Assembly (NCBI GenBank): GCA_029194725.1
Contig: JARFXQ010000023.1
Location: forward strand, 1-37,499
Origin: Nitrospira sp.
GTDB lineage: Bacteria; Nitrospirota; Nitrospiria; Nitrospirales; Nitrospiraceae
Direction of reading: 5' to 3'
DNA: 37,499 bases
Below the pieces are notes generated by a model. That model searched no databases. It had not been told where the DNA came from and saw only the letters and a program-made list of their open reading frames with translations. Position numbers and translations under genes: made by a program. Positions 17,933 through 27,441 of the stretch are shown piece after piece. Each line of letters begins with the position of its first letter. Positions within the stretch are counted from its first letter, which is position 1.

Positions 17933-20900
17933 ATGCCCAAACGTACGGACATTCAGTCAATCCTCATGATCGGGTCCGGTCCGATTGTCATCGGCCAAGC
18001 CTGTGAGTTCGATTATTCCGGCACGCAGGCCTGCAAAGCGCTGAAAGCGGAGGGTTATAAAATCATCCTCATCAACAGCAATCCGGCGACGATCATGACG
18101 GATCCGGAAATGGCTGATCGGACGTATGTCGAACCGATTACGTTGGATGTGGTTGAAAAGGTGATCGATCGTGAGCGCCCGGATGCCTTGCTTCCCACCA
18201 TGGGTGGGCAAACGGCCCTCAACACCACGATGGGGCTGGTGCAACGAGGAGTCCTTGAGAAATATGGGGTTGCTCTCATTGGAGCTTCAGCGGGGGCCAT
18301 TCATAAAGCGGAGGATCGGGAAGCGTTCAAGCAGGCGATGCATCGAATCGGCCTGCGGGTGCCGAAGAGCGGTACGGCGCACCAGCGACAGGAAGCACTG
18401 ACGATTCTCGATACCGTCGGCTTTCCCGCGATCATTCGACCGTCCTTCACAATGGGGGGGACCGGCGGAAACATCGCCTATAATCGCGAAGAATTCGAGC
18501 GGCTGATTGATTGGGGGCTGGCCATGAGTCCAGTCAGCCAGGTGCTGATCGAAGAATCGGTCATTGGGTGGAAAGAGTATGAATTGGAGGTCATGCGTGA
18601 TCTGAGGGACAACGTCGTCATCGTGTGTCCGATTGAGAACTTTGATCCGATGGGAGTGCACACCGGAGACAGCATCACGGTCGCGCCGGCCATGACGTTA
18701 ACCGACAAAGAATACCAACGGATGCGGGATGCGGCACTTCGTATCATCCGAGAGATCGGGGTGGATACGGGAGGGTCGAATATTCAGTTCGGCATCAACC
18801 CGGCCAACGGGGAGATGGTCGTCATTGAAATGAATCCTCGGGTCTCTCGAAGCTCGGCGCTGGCCTCAAAGGCGACCGGGTTTCCGATCGCGAAGATCGC
18901 CGCCAAGCTGGCTATCGGATATACCTTGGATGAGATTACCAATGACATAACCGGTGTCACGAAAGCATCGTTTGAACCGGCGATTGATTATGTGGTCGTT
19001 AAGATTCCGAGATTTGCCTTTCAGAAGTTCAAGGGCGCCGACCCGACCTTGACCACGCAGATGAAGTCGGTTGGGGAGGTGATGGCGATCGGGCGCACCT
19101 TCAAGGAGTCTCTGCAGAAGGCCATTCGTTCCCTGGAGTTGGAATTGAATGGGTTCGCGTCACGGTTCGGGCTTGATCGGGGTGTTCCCGTCGGGTTTAG
19201 CCGTCCGGAAGCGATCGAGAAACTCAGCCGGATGCTGCGGACACCAGTACCGGAACGACTGTGGTACGTGGCCGACGCCATGCGCTTGGGATTCACGGAT
19301 GAGGAGCTGTTTGCAACGACGAGGATAGATCCTTGGTTTTTGGAACAAGTCAGACAGCTGGTGGATTTTGAGCGAATACTTGCCGGTTATGCCGCAGACC
19401 CAGCGACCGTCTTGGACGGTGGGTTGCTCTGGGAAGCGAAAGAGCTTGGGTTTTCTGATGATCGGATCGCCCAATTGCTCGGATGCGAGGCGACAGCGGT
19501 TCAGCGAGCGCGGACGGAACACACGACACGAGGAGTCACCTATAAACGGGTCGATACCTGCGCTGCGGAGTTCGAGGCGCAAACGCCGTATCTCTATTCC
19601 ACATACGGCAGGGAGTGCGAGGCCAGGCCGTCGAATCGAGAGAAGGTCGTGATTCTCGGCGGAGGCCCCAATCGGATCGGACAAGGGATCGAGTTCGACT
19701 ACTGCTGTGTTCACGCGGCGATGGCGCTTCGAGAAGAAGCGATCGACACGATCATGGTGAACTGCAACCCGGAGACGGTGAGCACGGATTATGACACGTC
19801 GGATCGGCTGTATTTCGAGCCGCTTACACGTGAAGACGTTCTCAACATCGTCCATCGAGAGAGGCCGATCGGAGTGGTCTTGCAGTTCGGCGGACAGACG
19901 CCCTTAAAACTTGCTCTTCCGCTCTCAGCGGCCGGTGTGAGGATTCTTGGGACCAGTCCAGATGCCATCGATTTGGCGGAAGACAGGGAACGGTTTCGCG
20001 GTCTCTTGAACAGGTTGGGCTTGATGCAGGCGGACAGTGGAACCGCCCGATCCATCGAGGAAGCGGTGCAGATCGCCGGACGGATCAACTATCCGGTCAT
20101 GGTCCGTCCGTCTTACGTGTTGGGAGGACGTTCGATGCAGATCGTGTATGACGAGGCAGGCTTGCTGGAGTACATGCACTCCGCGGTCAAGGCGTCGCCC
20201 AATCATCCGGTCTTGATCGATAAGTACCTTGCCGATGCCATCGAAGTCGATGCCGATGCGATTTCGGACGGCGAAACCGTGGTGGCTGCGGGAATCATGG
20301 AGCATATTGAAGAAGCCGGGGTTCACTCCGGCGATTCAGCCTGTTCGTTGCCTCCATATACGTTGGACAAGTCCATCGTGCGCGAGATCGAGCGGCAAAT
20401 GCGCTTGCTGGCACTGGAACTCGGCGTCGTCGGGCTTATGAATGCACAATTTGCCGTTAAAGGCCGAACCGTCTATGTGCTTGAGGTCAATCCTCGTGGG
20501 TCTCGAACCGTGCCGTTTGTGAGCAAAGCGATCGGTGTACCGCTCGCCAAGTTGGCCATGAAGGTGATGATGGGGAGAACCCTCAAAGAACTGCGCTTTA
20601 CGGAGGCTCCGCTGCCGGCACATTTCTCGGTCAAAGAAGCGGTCTTTCCGTTCAATAAATTTCCCGGGGTCGATGTGTTGCTGGGACCTGAAATGAAATC
20701 GACCGGAGAAGTGATGGGCATCGACGGAGATTTCGGATGGGCGTTTGCAAAGTCCCAAGCGGGAGCCGGAGCAGTCCTTCCGACATCGGGAACTGCCTTC
20801 GTGAGCGTGAAACAATCCGATCGCCCTTCCGCGTTGGACCTCTCGAAGCGGTTGTGTGCTCTCGGGTTTCAGATTCAAGCCACCAGCGGAACAGCCGGTT

Positions 20901-21184
20901 ATCTGAGAGAGCACGGGGTTGAAGTAAGTACGGTCAATAAAGTGAAAGAAGGACGCCCGCATATTGTCGACCATATCAAGAATGGCGCGGTGGCGCTCGT
21001 CATCAACACGGTGCGAACTGCTTCTGCTCACACGGATTCGCTGTCCATCAGGAGGGAGGCCCTCCACCGAGGCGTTCCGTATTTCACGACCATGAGAGGT
21101 GCCCATGCGGCCGTGATGGGCATCGAAGCGACCGCCCAAAAGGGTTTGGCGATTCGTACATTACAAGAGTATCATCGGCCATAA
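17933..21184 (+). CDS. carB: Carbamoyl-phosphate synthase, large subunit
   Basis: A 1083-residue protein with the expected duplicated architecture. The first half has [28 protein letters not shown] and the carboxyphosphate ATP-grasp; the second has [29 protein letters not shown] and the carbamate-kinase ATP-grasp (both with EMNPR/EVNPR metal sites). The last ~140 residues are the MGS-like allosteric domain ([18 protein letters not shown]). It makes carbamoyl phosphate from bicarbonate, ammonia delivered by CarA, and two ATP, for pyrimidine and arginine synthesis. Full length, with no frameshift. It follows the M48 gene by 18 bases and precedes greA by 22. Confidence 0.98.
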   Translation: MPKRTDIQSILMIGSGPIVIGQACEFDYSGTQACKALKAEGYKIILINSNPATIMTDPEMADRTYVEPITLDVVEKVIDRERPDALLPTMGGQTALNTTMGLVQRGVLEKYGVALIGASAGAIHKAEDREAFKQAMHRIGLRVPKSGTAHQRQEALTILDTVGFPAIIRPSFTMGGTGGNIAYNREEFERLIDWGLAMSPVSQVLIEESVIGWKEYELEVMRDLRDNVVIVCPIENFDPMGVHTGDSITVAPAMTLTDKEYQRMRDAALRIIREIGVDTGGSNIQFGINPANGEMVVIEMNPRVSRSSALASKATGFPIAKIAAKLAIGYTLDEITNDITGVTKASFEPAIDYVVVKIPRFAFQKFKGADPTLTTQMKSVGEVMAIGRTFKESLQKAIRSLELELNGFASRFGLDRGVPVGFSRPEAIEKLSRMLRTPVPERLWYVADAMRLGFTDEELFATTRIDPWFLEQVRQLVDFERILAGYAADPATVLDGGLLWEAKELGFSDDRIAQLLGCEATAVQRARTEHTTRGVTYKRVDTCAAEFEAQTPYLYSTYGRECEARPSNREKVVILGGGPNRIGQGIEFDYCCVHAAMALREEAIDTIMVNCNPETVSTDYDTSDRLYFEPLTREDVLNIVHRERPIGVVLQFGGQTPLKLALPLSAAGVRILGTSPDAIDLAEDRERFRGLLNRLGLMQADSGTARSIEEAVQIAGRINYPVMVRPSYVLGGRSMQIVYDEAGLLEYMHSAVKASPNHPVLIDKYLADAIEVDADAISDGETVVAAGIMEHIEEAGVHSGDSACSLPPYTLDKSIVREIERQMRLLALELGVVGLMNAQFAVKGRTVYVLEVNPRGSRTVPFVSKAIGVPLAKLAMKVMMGRTLKELRFTEAPLPAHFSVKEAVFPFNKFPGVDVLLGPEMKSTGEVMGIDGDFGWAFAKSQAGAGAVLPTSGTAFVSVKQSDRPSALDLSKRLCALGFQIQATSGTAGYLREHGVEVSTVNKVKEGRPHIVDHIKNGAVALVINTVRTASAHTDSLSIRREALHRGVPYFTTMRGAHAAVMGIEATAQKGLAIRTLQEYHRP

Positions 21185-21206
21185 ACTGTTCAGGAGCGAC
21201 CGAAGC

Positions 21207-21683
21207 ATGCCGACCCCCATTACAAAAAAAGGCTATGATGCGTTGAAGGCGGAATTGGATCGTTTGCGCAAGATTGAGCGACCGAAAGTGATCGAGGCGA
21301 TCGCGGAGGCCAGGGCACACGGCGATCTCAGCGAGAACGCCGAGTACGACGCCGCCAAAGAGCGCCAGGGGTTTATTGAGTCCCGCATCTCCGAACTCGA
21401 GACGAAGCTCGCAGATGCCCGCGTGGTGGAAACCGTGGGACGCACTACCGAGACCGTCGTCTTCGGCGCGACCGTGTTGGTCGTCGAGCAGGAGTCCCAA
21501 GCGAAAAAGCAATACACCTTGGTCGGACAGGACGAAGCCGACATGAAATTCAACAAGATCTCCGTACAGTCCCCTGTCGGTCGCGCGCTCATCGGCAGGC
21601 GTGTCGGAGATTTTGTGGAAGTGAAGACCCCCGTAAAGCTGGTCGAATACGAGGTTATGGAGATCAAATTCGAGGAAATCTGA
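21207..21683 (+). CDS. greA: Transcript cleavage factor GreA
   Basis: A 158-residue protein of standard GreA length. The N-terminal coiled coil contains the acidic tip region (ARAHGDLSENAEYDAAKERQ), whose Asp and Glu residues enter the RNA polymerase secondary channel and stimulate cleavage of backtracked RNA. The C-terminal FKBP-like domain ends in SPVGRALIGRRVGDFVEV, the conserved GreA block. It rescues arrested elongation complexes. ATG follows GGAGCGACC within a suitable distance. It is linked to carB (22-base gap) and to the following adenosyltransferase gene (1-base gap). Confidence 0.97.
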   Translation: MPTPITKKGYDALKAELDRLRKIERPKVIEAIAEARAHGDLSENAEYDAAKERQGFIESRISELETKLADARVVETVGRTTETVVFGATVLVVEQESQAKKQYTLVGQDEADMKFNKISVQSPVGRALIGRRVGDFVEVKTPVKLVEYEVMEIKFEEI

Positions 21684-21684
21684 C

Positions 21685-22482
21685 GTGCCGGACGCACGCC
21701 CCATCATCACGCTCTTGACGGATTTCGGCGAGCGTGATTGCTTTGTAGCAAGCATGAAGGGGGTCATTCTGTCGATCAATTCCTCCGCTGCCATCGTCGA
21801 TCTTTCCCACCAAATCGCCTCTCACCAGATTCAGGAAGCCGGATATTTCCTGAAGTCCTGCTATCGTTATTTCCCAGAACGGACCATCCATGTCGCCGTT
21901 GTCGATCCTGGAGTCGGGACAGAGCGACGGGCATTGCTCGTTTCCGCGGCCGGCTCGTTCTTTGTCGGTCCGGATAATGGGGTGTTCACCGAAGTGCTGG
22001 AGCAGGAGGTTGGGGCGAAGGTGTGGCAGATCAACAGCCCGCAGTATCGTTTGGAAACGGTCGGGTCGACCTTTGACGGTCGGGATGTGTTCGCGCCAGC
22101 TGCCGCATGGTTGAGCAAAGGAGTCCCACCGACGTTTTTTGGGCCGGTGGTGCATGATCCGATCCGACGTTCCGTGGCGATCCCGATTTGGCATGAAGAG
22201 CTACTGGTCGGAAAGATCATCTCGGTCGATCGCTTCGGGAATCTTATTTCCAATATCACGGCGCGGCAGGTCCGGGAATTCCAAGCGGCAACGGGACAAG
22301 CTGTGGAGATCCATATCGGTACGCAGGTCATTAACGAACTGGTCGAAAGCTACAGCCAAGGGAATCGTCAGGCTCCCTCGGCGTTGATCAACAGCAGCGG
22401 GGCCTTGGAAATCTTTCTCCAGGAAGACAGCGCGGCCCAAAAACTGCAAGTCGGGGTTGGTGAAGAAGTGCGTCTCTGTTGA
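21685..22482 (+). CDS. SAM hydroxide adenosyltransferase (DUF62 family)
   Basis: A 265-residue protein of the family that hydrolyses S-adenosylmethionine to adenosine and methionine with hydroxide as nucleophile, related to fluorinase and chlorinase. Hallmarks are LLTDFGERDCFVASMKG, VVDPGVGTERR, FFVGPDNGVFTEVL, TFDGRDVFAPAAAWL and VDRFGNLISNI. I see no extended loop typical of halogenases, so the hydroxide type is most likely. GTG start one base after greA, with GAGGAAAT as ribosome-binding site. Its last ~100 bases recur in diverged form at 27327-27430, on the far side of the RHS island. It is the last plus-strand gene of the pyr block. Confidence 0.92.
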   Translation: MPDARPIITLLTDFGERDCFVASMKGVILSINSSAAIVDLSHQIASHQIQEAGYFLKSCYRYFPERTIHVAVVDPGVGTERRALLVSAAGSFFVGPDNGVFTEVLEQEVGAKVWQINSPQYRLETVGSTFDGRDVFAPAAAWLSKGVPPTFFGPVVHDPIRRSVAIPIWHEELLVGKIISVDRFGNLISNITARQVREFQAATGQAVEIHIGTQVINELVESYSQGNRQAPSALINSSGALEIFLQEDSAAQKLQVGVGEEVRLC

Positions 22483-22564
22483 AGGAGGGAGCCTGAGGCC
22501 GGTGCCAACCTATAAAATTGAGCGTACCACGAGTGAGTCGCACACACATGCAGAAACGCCGGAG

Positions 22565-22577
22565 GATCCTCAGCCTA
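22565..22577. repeat. 13-bp direct repeat, left copy
   Basis: GATCCTCAGCCTA here is identical to 27429-27441, on the other side of the RHS island. The right copy begins at the stop codon of the adenosyltransferase gene remnant. It may mark the recombination endpoint, although 13 bases can match by chance. Confidence 0.4.
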
Positions 22578-22626
22578 TCGCTTTGTCGATGTGCCGTGAA
22601 ATGATTCCCGACACTTTTTCTGTCCT

Positions 22627-22990
22627 TGCGTTTGACCGACCACCGTCATGGTCGCTCGTCGGCTCGCGTTGTCATAGGCATAATCAATCTGCCCTTGTGG
22701 GGTCACTTCCTGCGTCAGCCGATCCAGTCCGTCATAGGTTCTCGTAATCGTCGCCGTAAAGGTCCCACCCGAATTCTTCTCCTGCACCTGCGTGATTCGA
22801 TTTCCCCCGTCACAAGTATAGTTCGTGCCGGTCCCGTCCTGGAAGGTCACCTTCGTACGACGATCAAGCGGGTCGTAGGTGTAGATCGTCACTTGGCTCT
22901 TCTGGTCGGTCAACGTCGCCAGATTGCCATTATTGTCGTACGTATGGGTTTCGGTGTTTAGTAGCAGATCTTTGCGGTTCACCAGCGAGT
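22627..22990 (-). pseudogene. Orphan RHS core fragment
   Basis: The translated segment (NTETHTYDNNGNLATLTDQK, then YTYDPLDRRTKVTFQDGTG, ITQVQEKNSGGT, RTYDGLDRLTQEVTPQG) aligns with the middle of the long RHS gene at 24864-27248. Homology starts abruptly near 22990 and ends near 22627, after which the frame continues through unrelated sequence to a stop at 22575. It has neither the N-terminus nor the conserved core end, so it cannot make a functional RHS protein. It looks like a displaced internal fragment produced by recombination between RHS copies. Confidence 0.75.
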
Positions 22991-23004
22991 GGCACTGGAT
23001 ATGG

Positions 23005-23415
23005 TCATTCACCTGATGTAGACGAAACAACGAGTGTCTCACCTTGCTTAAGTTTTTTGTTGCTAGTAAGAATAAGAGCCGCCCCAGCGATGACAAATAC
23101 CACACACCATCCAATGAAGTCGGCCATGGCTCGAAGCTCAAGATGACGAATAGCAGCAGTTGCACCTGAATAGGTGTCTGCGATTATTGTTTTTCTATCA
23201 TCTAGTCGCTTAGCAATCTCTGGAGAGACCTCACTTCCCGCTCCCCTGAGGAGGTTGGAGAGAAAGGATTCCTCTAATGTTTGCCGAGCCGAGATCATTG
23301 TCTCTTCCAATTGCAAACTCATATATTGCTGACCGGCGACAAGTGCGCCCAGCCCGGAAAGCGCTACTAAGACAATCATTAAACGGTGCGTTTTGGCAGT
23401 ACGAGACGAAAACAT
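23005..23415 (-). CDS. Small two-helix membrane protein, possible RHS immunity gene
   Basis: A 136-residue protein read leftwards from the ATG at 23415, with GAGG seven bases upstream. It has two hydrophobic helices: residues about 12-29 (LMIVLVALSGLGALVAG) and about 98-116 (ADFIGWCVVFVIAGAALIL). Between them is a ~65-residue soluble, helix-prone region, and the short tail is polar. No family is recognised. It lies directly downstream of the RHS 3' end at 23629-24555, the position where RHS/polymorphic-toxin loci carry immunity genes, so an immunity role is a reasonable but unproven inference. Confidence 0.5.
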   Translation of the reverse strand: MFSSRTAKTHRLMIVLVALSGLGALVAGQQYMSLQLEETMISARQTLEESFLSNLLRGAGSEVSPEIAKRLDDRKTIIADTYSGATAAIRHLELRAMADFIGWCVVFVIAGAALILTSNKKLKQGETLVVSSTSGE

Positions 23416-23628
23416 CAACCAACCTCGCTATCAGGGGGAGGGGTGCAGAAAGACTAGCCCACAAACCCCTTCCCAAATCAATGCTTCAGCAACCTGATAC
23501 AGTCCTACCATTGATGCATCTGCTCCATAGGTTGAAGTCAACCGAAGTAGCCGGAGATTTAGCTGATCTCGGAGATTTTCGAGTGTCGCGAGTCGTTCAG
23601 AGTCTTTCGACGAGCATGCCGCAATCTC

Positions 23629-24555
23629 TTATTGCACCCTAATTAGTAATTCTTCCGTCATTCTCGTATTTTCATCCAGCAGTTCGAGGTAGCGGCGAAT
23701 GTCGTTGAGCTGTTTCCCTACATTCAAAGCCGTACACACATAGAAACCTATCCGACCAAGTCCGGCAGGATCAGTCCACTTGGTCGGATTGTTGGCGACA
23801 TACCTATAAAGGTTGATTCCTCCTCTGAACCCAATCGGATCCTCACTGATGAACCGCTGCAACCTTGGTTGGTAATACCTAGCCCGGTAGTACATGAGGC
23901 CCGTCCCATCATCCTCTCTGGCGGTGTACTTATAGCTGCTCGTGCTGGCTGAGCCAGTCTGACTGACAAATCCAAACGGCTCATAGGTGTACTGGGTCTG
24001 TAATGCCCCTGTTCCATCGCCGAGTGCAACGGTCGACCCAAGTGCATCGGGTAGTAATGCACGACTCCCGACTCCGTCAGTTCTAGTGAAGAATTCGTCA
24101 ATCCCAAGGCCCGTGAGCAAATTCGCCGTCACGGTTCCGCCGTTCTTTTCCTGCACCGGATTGAGCTCATCGTACACAAAGTTGGTGGTGGTGCTGTTGA
24201 TCGTCTTGCCCGTGCGGCGGCCAAAGGAATCGTAGGTGAAGGACGCAGTTACACTCGGGCCGCTGATGCTGGTGAGCTGGTTTCTCACGTTCCACGTGTA
24301 GGTCGTCGTTCCACTCGCATCAGTGATCGTCGCCAGGTTGCCATTGAGGTCATAGGTCTCCGTACTCGTACCGAACGGCAACTGTTGATTGTTCGCGTTG
24401 TAATTCGTCGTGCTAAGCGCTGGTGAAAGGTCCGAGCGAAGCTTCCCCAATTTTGATCCGATTGCCCGCCGCCTCGCAGGTGTAGGTCAGATCGCCGAGC
24501 GTCGTATTGCCCTGCTTGTACGTCAGCGTCGGTTCGGAGGCGACGTTGTCAACAG
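23629..24555 (-). pseudogene. RHS protein 3' end, truncated and frameshifted
   Basis: Reading leftwards, homology to the long RHS gene starts near 24555 (ASEPTLTYKQGNTTLGDLTY, CEAAGNRIK). The frame shifts near 24440-24450 and continues as SPALSTTNYNANNQQLPFG through FTYDSFGRRTGKTINSTTTN, YRARYYQPRLQRFISEDPIG and NLYRYVANNPTKWTDPAGL, the conserved end of the RHS core. After this comes a distinct ~42-residue tip beginning GRIGFYVCTALNVGKQ, unlike the tip of the first gene. The missing 5' part and the frameshift make it a pseudogene, or an orphan C-terminal cassette kept for recombination. The tip has no recognisable toxin motif. Confidence 0.75.
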
Positions 24556-24577
24556 CCTCAGTCTACAGTCCGCTTCG

Positions 24578-24853
24578 TTAACGAACCACTTGATATGCAT
24601 ATACAATCACCGTGGCACAAATAAAATTGAAAATTATGCAAAACCATAGAAACAGATGTCCTAGTCCCTTATACTTTTTGAATTCACTCTCGAACGTAGA
24701 AGTTGACTCCCACAAGTGTCGGCGTGATTCAACAAAACCTCGTGTCTGTTCATCGAGTTTCGTCAGCAACCAAATACACACTCCCACAAAAGCGAGAAAC
24801 ACGCTGGCGTTCCAGAGGGGAAACTTCTCAACAATCCTACTCAGAACTTCCAT
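24578..24853 (-). CDS. Small two-helix membrane protein downstream of RHS tip
   Basis: A 91-residue protein read from the ATG at 24853, ten bases beyond the stop of the long RHS gene. Hydrophobic helices span about residues 13-34 (WNASVFLAFVGVCIWLLTKL) and 67-89 (LGHLFLWFCIIFNFICATVI), joined by a charged segment (DEQTRGFVESRRHLWEST). No family is recognised. Close linkage to the variable RHS C-terminus makes it a candidate cognate immunity protein, or simply a small inner-membrane protein. The upstream ribosome-binding site is weak. Confidence 0.45.
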   Translation of the reverse strand: MEVLSRIVEKFPLWNASVFLAFVGVCIWLLTKLDEQTRGFVESRRHLWESTSTFESEFKKYKGLGHLFLWFCIIFNFICATVIVYAYQVVR

Positions 24854-24863
24854 GATGTCCACA

Positions 24864-27248
24864 TCAAGGTCCAATAAGATCAAGAAATCCCGAGACCCCA
24901 ACCCCAACAAGTGCTCCTCCGACAGGCCCAAGCGGAACTAGGTTGCCTATCGCACCTCCTGCCGCACCACCAAGGGCACCAACAGCAATTTGCAATGGAG
25001 CCCCTCCTTTTGCCGCTGCCGTTAGGCCTCCAGCGATACCTCCTGTTAAAGCACCAACTGCGACCCACGCAGGTGTCGGAGGAAGTGGAAGATTTCCAGG
25101 AACCGCAATCAATGTCCCAAATGCGCACCCTAAAGCTCCACCAATTCCGGCTCCTATGACTGTTTGGCGTGGTTTCTTTGTACCGATTGCGCCTCCTCCA
25201 GCTCCCAAGCCACACCCAAGAAGCGTTCCTTGCCCCAATGTGAGCAGACCCATCGGATCTCTAAGGAGGAGGGGGTTATTGCCCACATAGCCATAGAGAT
25301 TCACATCCCCACCGAGGAACCCGATTGGATCCTCGGCAATGAACCGCTGCAACCGCTGCTGGTAATAGCGGGCCCGATAATAGTAGAGCCCCGTCCCATC
25401 ATCCTCTCGGCCTGTAAACTTATAGCTGTTCGTACTCGCGGCTCCGGTCTGCGCCGTAACGCCAAACGGTTCGTAGGTGTACTGGGTCTGGAGCGCGCCG
25501 GTGTTGTCGCCCAATGCGACGGTCGAGCCGAGGGCGTCGGGCAAGAGGGCCCGAACTCCTACGCCATCCGTTCTCGTGAAGAATTCGTCGATGCCAAGGC
25601 CCGTCAGTAAGTTGGCCGTGCCCGTCCCGCCGTTTTTTTGCTGCACAGGGTTCAAGCCATCGTATAGAAAATTGGTTGTGGTGCCGTTGATGGTTTTACC
25701 AGTACGGCGGTCAAAGGAATCGTACGTGAAGGACGCAGTGATTCCAGGGCCACTGATCGCCGTCAGCTGGTTGCGTGTGTTCCACGTATAGGTTGTGGTG
25801 TTGCCGCCCTGCGTCACTGTCGCTAAGTTGCCATTGAGGTCGTAAGTCTCGGTACTCGTACCGAATGTTGTCTGCTGATTATTGGCGTTGTAATTCGTAG
25901 TGGCGAGTGCCGGAGGAAGGTTGGTTCGAGCAAAGGTGCCGCCGGTTTTGATTCGGTTGCCTGCCGGTTCATACGTATAAGTCAGATCACCCAGTGTCGA
26001 AGCCCCTTGCTTATAGGTCAGGCTGGTGAGCTCTGAGGCCGCATTGTATGCGTAGACAATGCTATTCGTGTTGGGCAGGGTGAGACTGGTTCTTCGTCCA
26101 GCGATATCATACGCGATCGTAGTCGTACTCGTGCTCTGCTGGATTTGGGTGAGGCGGTCAGCGTTGTCGTAAGTATAGGTGACCTGCGTTTGACCAACCA
26201 CGGTCATCGTGGCTCGACGGCTGGCATTGTCGTATGTGTAGTTCACCGTCCCTTCAGGGGTCACTTCCTGCGTGAGTCGATCCAGCCCGTCATAGGTTCG
26301 CGTGATCGTGGCCGTAACGGTGCCTCCTGAATTCTTCTCTTGGACCTGCGTGATCCGATTGCCCGCATCGTAGGTGTAGTTGGTGCTGGTGCCGTCCTGA
26401 AAGGTTGCCTTGGTACGTCGATTCAAGACATCGTAGGTATACGTCGTCACCTGGCTCTTGCGATCCGTGACCGTGGCCACATTGCCGTTGTTGTCATAGG
26501 TGTAGGTCTCCGTATTGAGCAGCGCGTCTTGCCGCGTCGCCAGACGATCCATGCTGTTGTACGTGTATGTGGTCACCTGACTCTTGGCATCCGACACAGT
26601 CAGCAGATTACCGTTGGGATCGTATGCCAACTGCGTCTGGCCATTCAGCGCGTCAATAAGCTTCGTGACGCGATTCAACACATCAACGTCATATTGAGTC
26701 TTATTCTTATTCGGATCGGTAAGCGCCAGCAACCGACCCACGGGATCGACGAACCGCGTGGAGACGCGACTCAACGGATCAGTCTTGGTCGCGAGGTCTC
26801 CCTGCGCATACGCGAGCGTGGCGGTATTGTTCAAAGGATCGGTGATCGTGAGTGGCTGTCCCTGCGCGTTTACGGTGAGGGTAGTGATTTCACTGAGGGC
26901 ATTTGTAATGGTCGTCAGATTGCCTTTTGAATCGTAGCCCAACGTGGTCGTGTGATTGAGCGGATCGGTGATCGTGGCCACCCGATTATACATCGTCTCG
27001 TAAGTGAATGTGGTCGTGACGGCATTCGGCGTGGTCGCTAACCTCGTGACTGTCAAGACATTGCCCTTTGCGTCATAGGTGTACGTTGTCTTCCGATTGA
27101 GTGCATCCGTCACGCTCAAGATCACATTCGACACGGCTTGTCGCTCATAGGTGAGCGTTTGAGCTTCGGGCTGGCCGAAGGCCGCCGTATCTGTGGGGGG
27201 GGTACATTGGGCCCTGCGTACGAAGCAGATGGGACCGCCACGTAACAA
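24864..27248 (-). CDS. RHS-repeat protein, 5'-truncated, glycine-rich C-terminal tip
   Basis: A 794-codon frame made almost entirely of YD/RHS repeats (for example YTYDAKGNVLTV, LGYDSKGNLTTI, YTYDNNGNVATVTD). It ends in the conserved core boundary YYYRARYYQQRLQRFIAEDP, then NLYGYVGNNP and DPMGL near residue 668. RHS proteins form cocoon-like shells that enclose and deliver a C-terminal toxin. The tip here (about 669-794) is Gly/Ala-rich with glycine-zipper-like periodicity (GAGIGGALGCAFG, GALTGGIAGGL, GALGGAAGGAIG), so it may act on membranes. The 5' end is abnormal: no signal peptide, no N-terminal domain and only a TTG at 27248 in unrelated-looking sequence. The gene is probably truncated and may be inactive. 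Confidence 0.75.
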   Translation of the reverse strand: MLRGGPICFVRRAQCTPPTDTAAFGQPEAQTLTYERQAVSNVILSVTDALNRKTTYTYDAKGNVLTVTRLATTPNAVTTTFTYETMYNRVATITDPLNHTTTLGYDSKGNLTTITNALSEITTLTVNAQGQPLTITDPLNNTATLAYAQGDLATKTDPLSRVSTRFVDPVGRLLALTDPNKNKTQYDVDVLNRVTKLIDALNGQTQLAYDPNGNLLTVSDAKSQVTTYTYNSMDRLATRQDALLNTETYTYDNNGNVATVTDRKSQVTTYTYDVLNRRTKATFQDGTSTNYTYDAGNRITQVQEKNSGGTVTATITRTYDGLDRLTQEVTPEGTVNYTYDNASRRATMTVVGQTQVTYTYDNADRLTQIQQSTSTTTIAYDIAGRRTSLTLPNTNSIVYAYNAASELTSLTYKQGASTLGDLTYTYEPAGNRIKTGGTFARTNLPPALATTNYNANNQQTTFGTSTETYDLNGNLATVTQGGNTTTYTWNTRNQLTAISGPGITASFTYDSFDRRTGKTINGTTTNFLYDGLNPVQQKNGGTGTANLLTGLGIDEFFTRTDGVGVRALLPDALGSTVALGDNTGALQTQYTYEPFGVTAQTGAASTNSYKFTGREDDGTGLYYYRARYYQQRLQRFIAEDPIGFLGGDVNLYGYVGNNPLLLRDPMGLLTLGQGTLLGCGLGAGGGAIGTKKPRQTVIGAGIGGALGCAFGTLIAVPGNLPLPPTPAWVAVGALTGGIAGGLTAAAKGGAPLQIAVGALGGAAGGAIGNLVPLGPVGGALVGVGVSGFLDLIGP

Positions 27249-27326
27249 GAAGACGAGGACGCTGGAAGACCTGACTTCGCTCCTCCGGGCTGCGATAACC
27301 GAGTCAGGGGAGCAGCCAGAACCTAT

Positions 27327-27430
27327 CCGCTCTCATCAACAGCAGTGGGAACTTGGAAATTTTTCTTCAAGAAGATAGCGCAGCCCAAAGTCTGCAAGTC
27401 GGCATCGGCGAAGAGGTGCGTCTCTGTTGA
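27327..27430 (+). pseudogene. Remnant 3' end of a second SAM hydroxide adenosyltransferase gene
   Basis: The last ~33 codons (SALINSSGNLEIFLQEDSAA to GEEVRLC-stop) match the end of the gene at 21685-22482. Over the final 99 bases I count 17 differences (about 83% identity), mostly at third codon positions and mainly silent. The upstream part of the gene is missing. Silent divergence means the copy evolved as a working gene elsewhere before it became a fragment here, so it is not simple local duplication and decay. The stop codon overlaps the right copy of the 13-bp repeat. Confidence 0.8.
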
Positions 27431-27441
27431 TCCTCAGCCTA
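27429..27441. repeat. 13-bp direct repeat, right copy
   Basis: GATCCTCAGCCTA, identical to 22565-22577. It overlaps the stop codon of the adenosyltransferase remnant and the last bases of the next minus-strand gene. Confidence 0.4.

Noticed and set aside
26340..26930. Long plus-strand open frame antisense to the RHS gene
   Set aside because: It mirrors the RHS repeat periodicity in the opposite strand; RHS repeats regularly produce such antisense frames.
24864..27248. Tandem-repeat-like DNA in the RHS gene considered as a CRISPR or satellite array
   Set aside because: The periodicity is at protein level (YD repeats) with variable spacing; there are no identical repeats or unique spacers.
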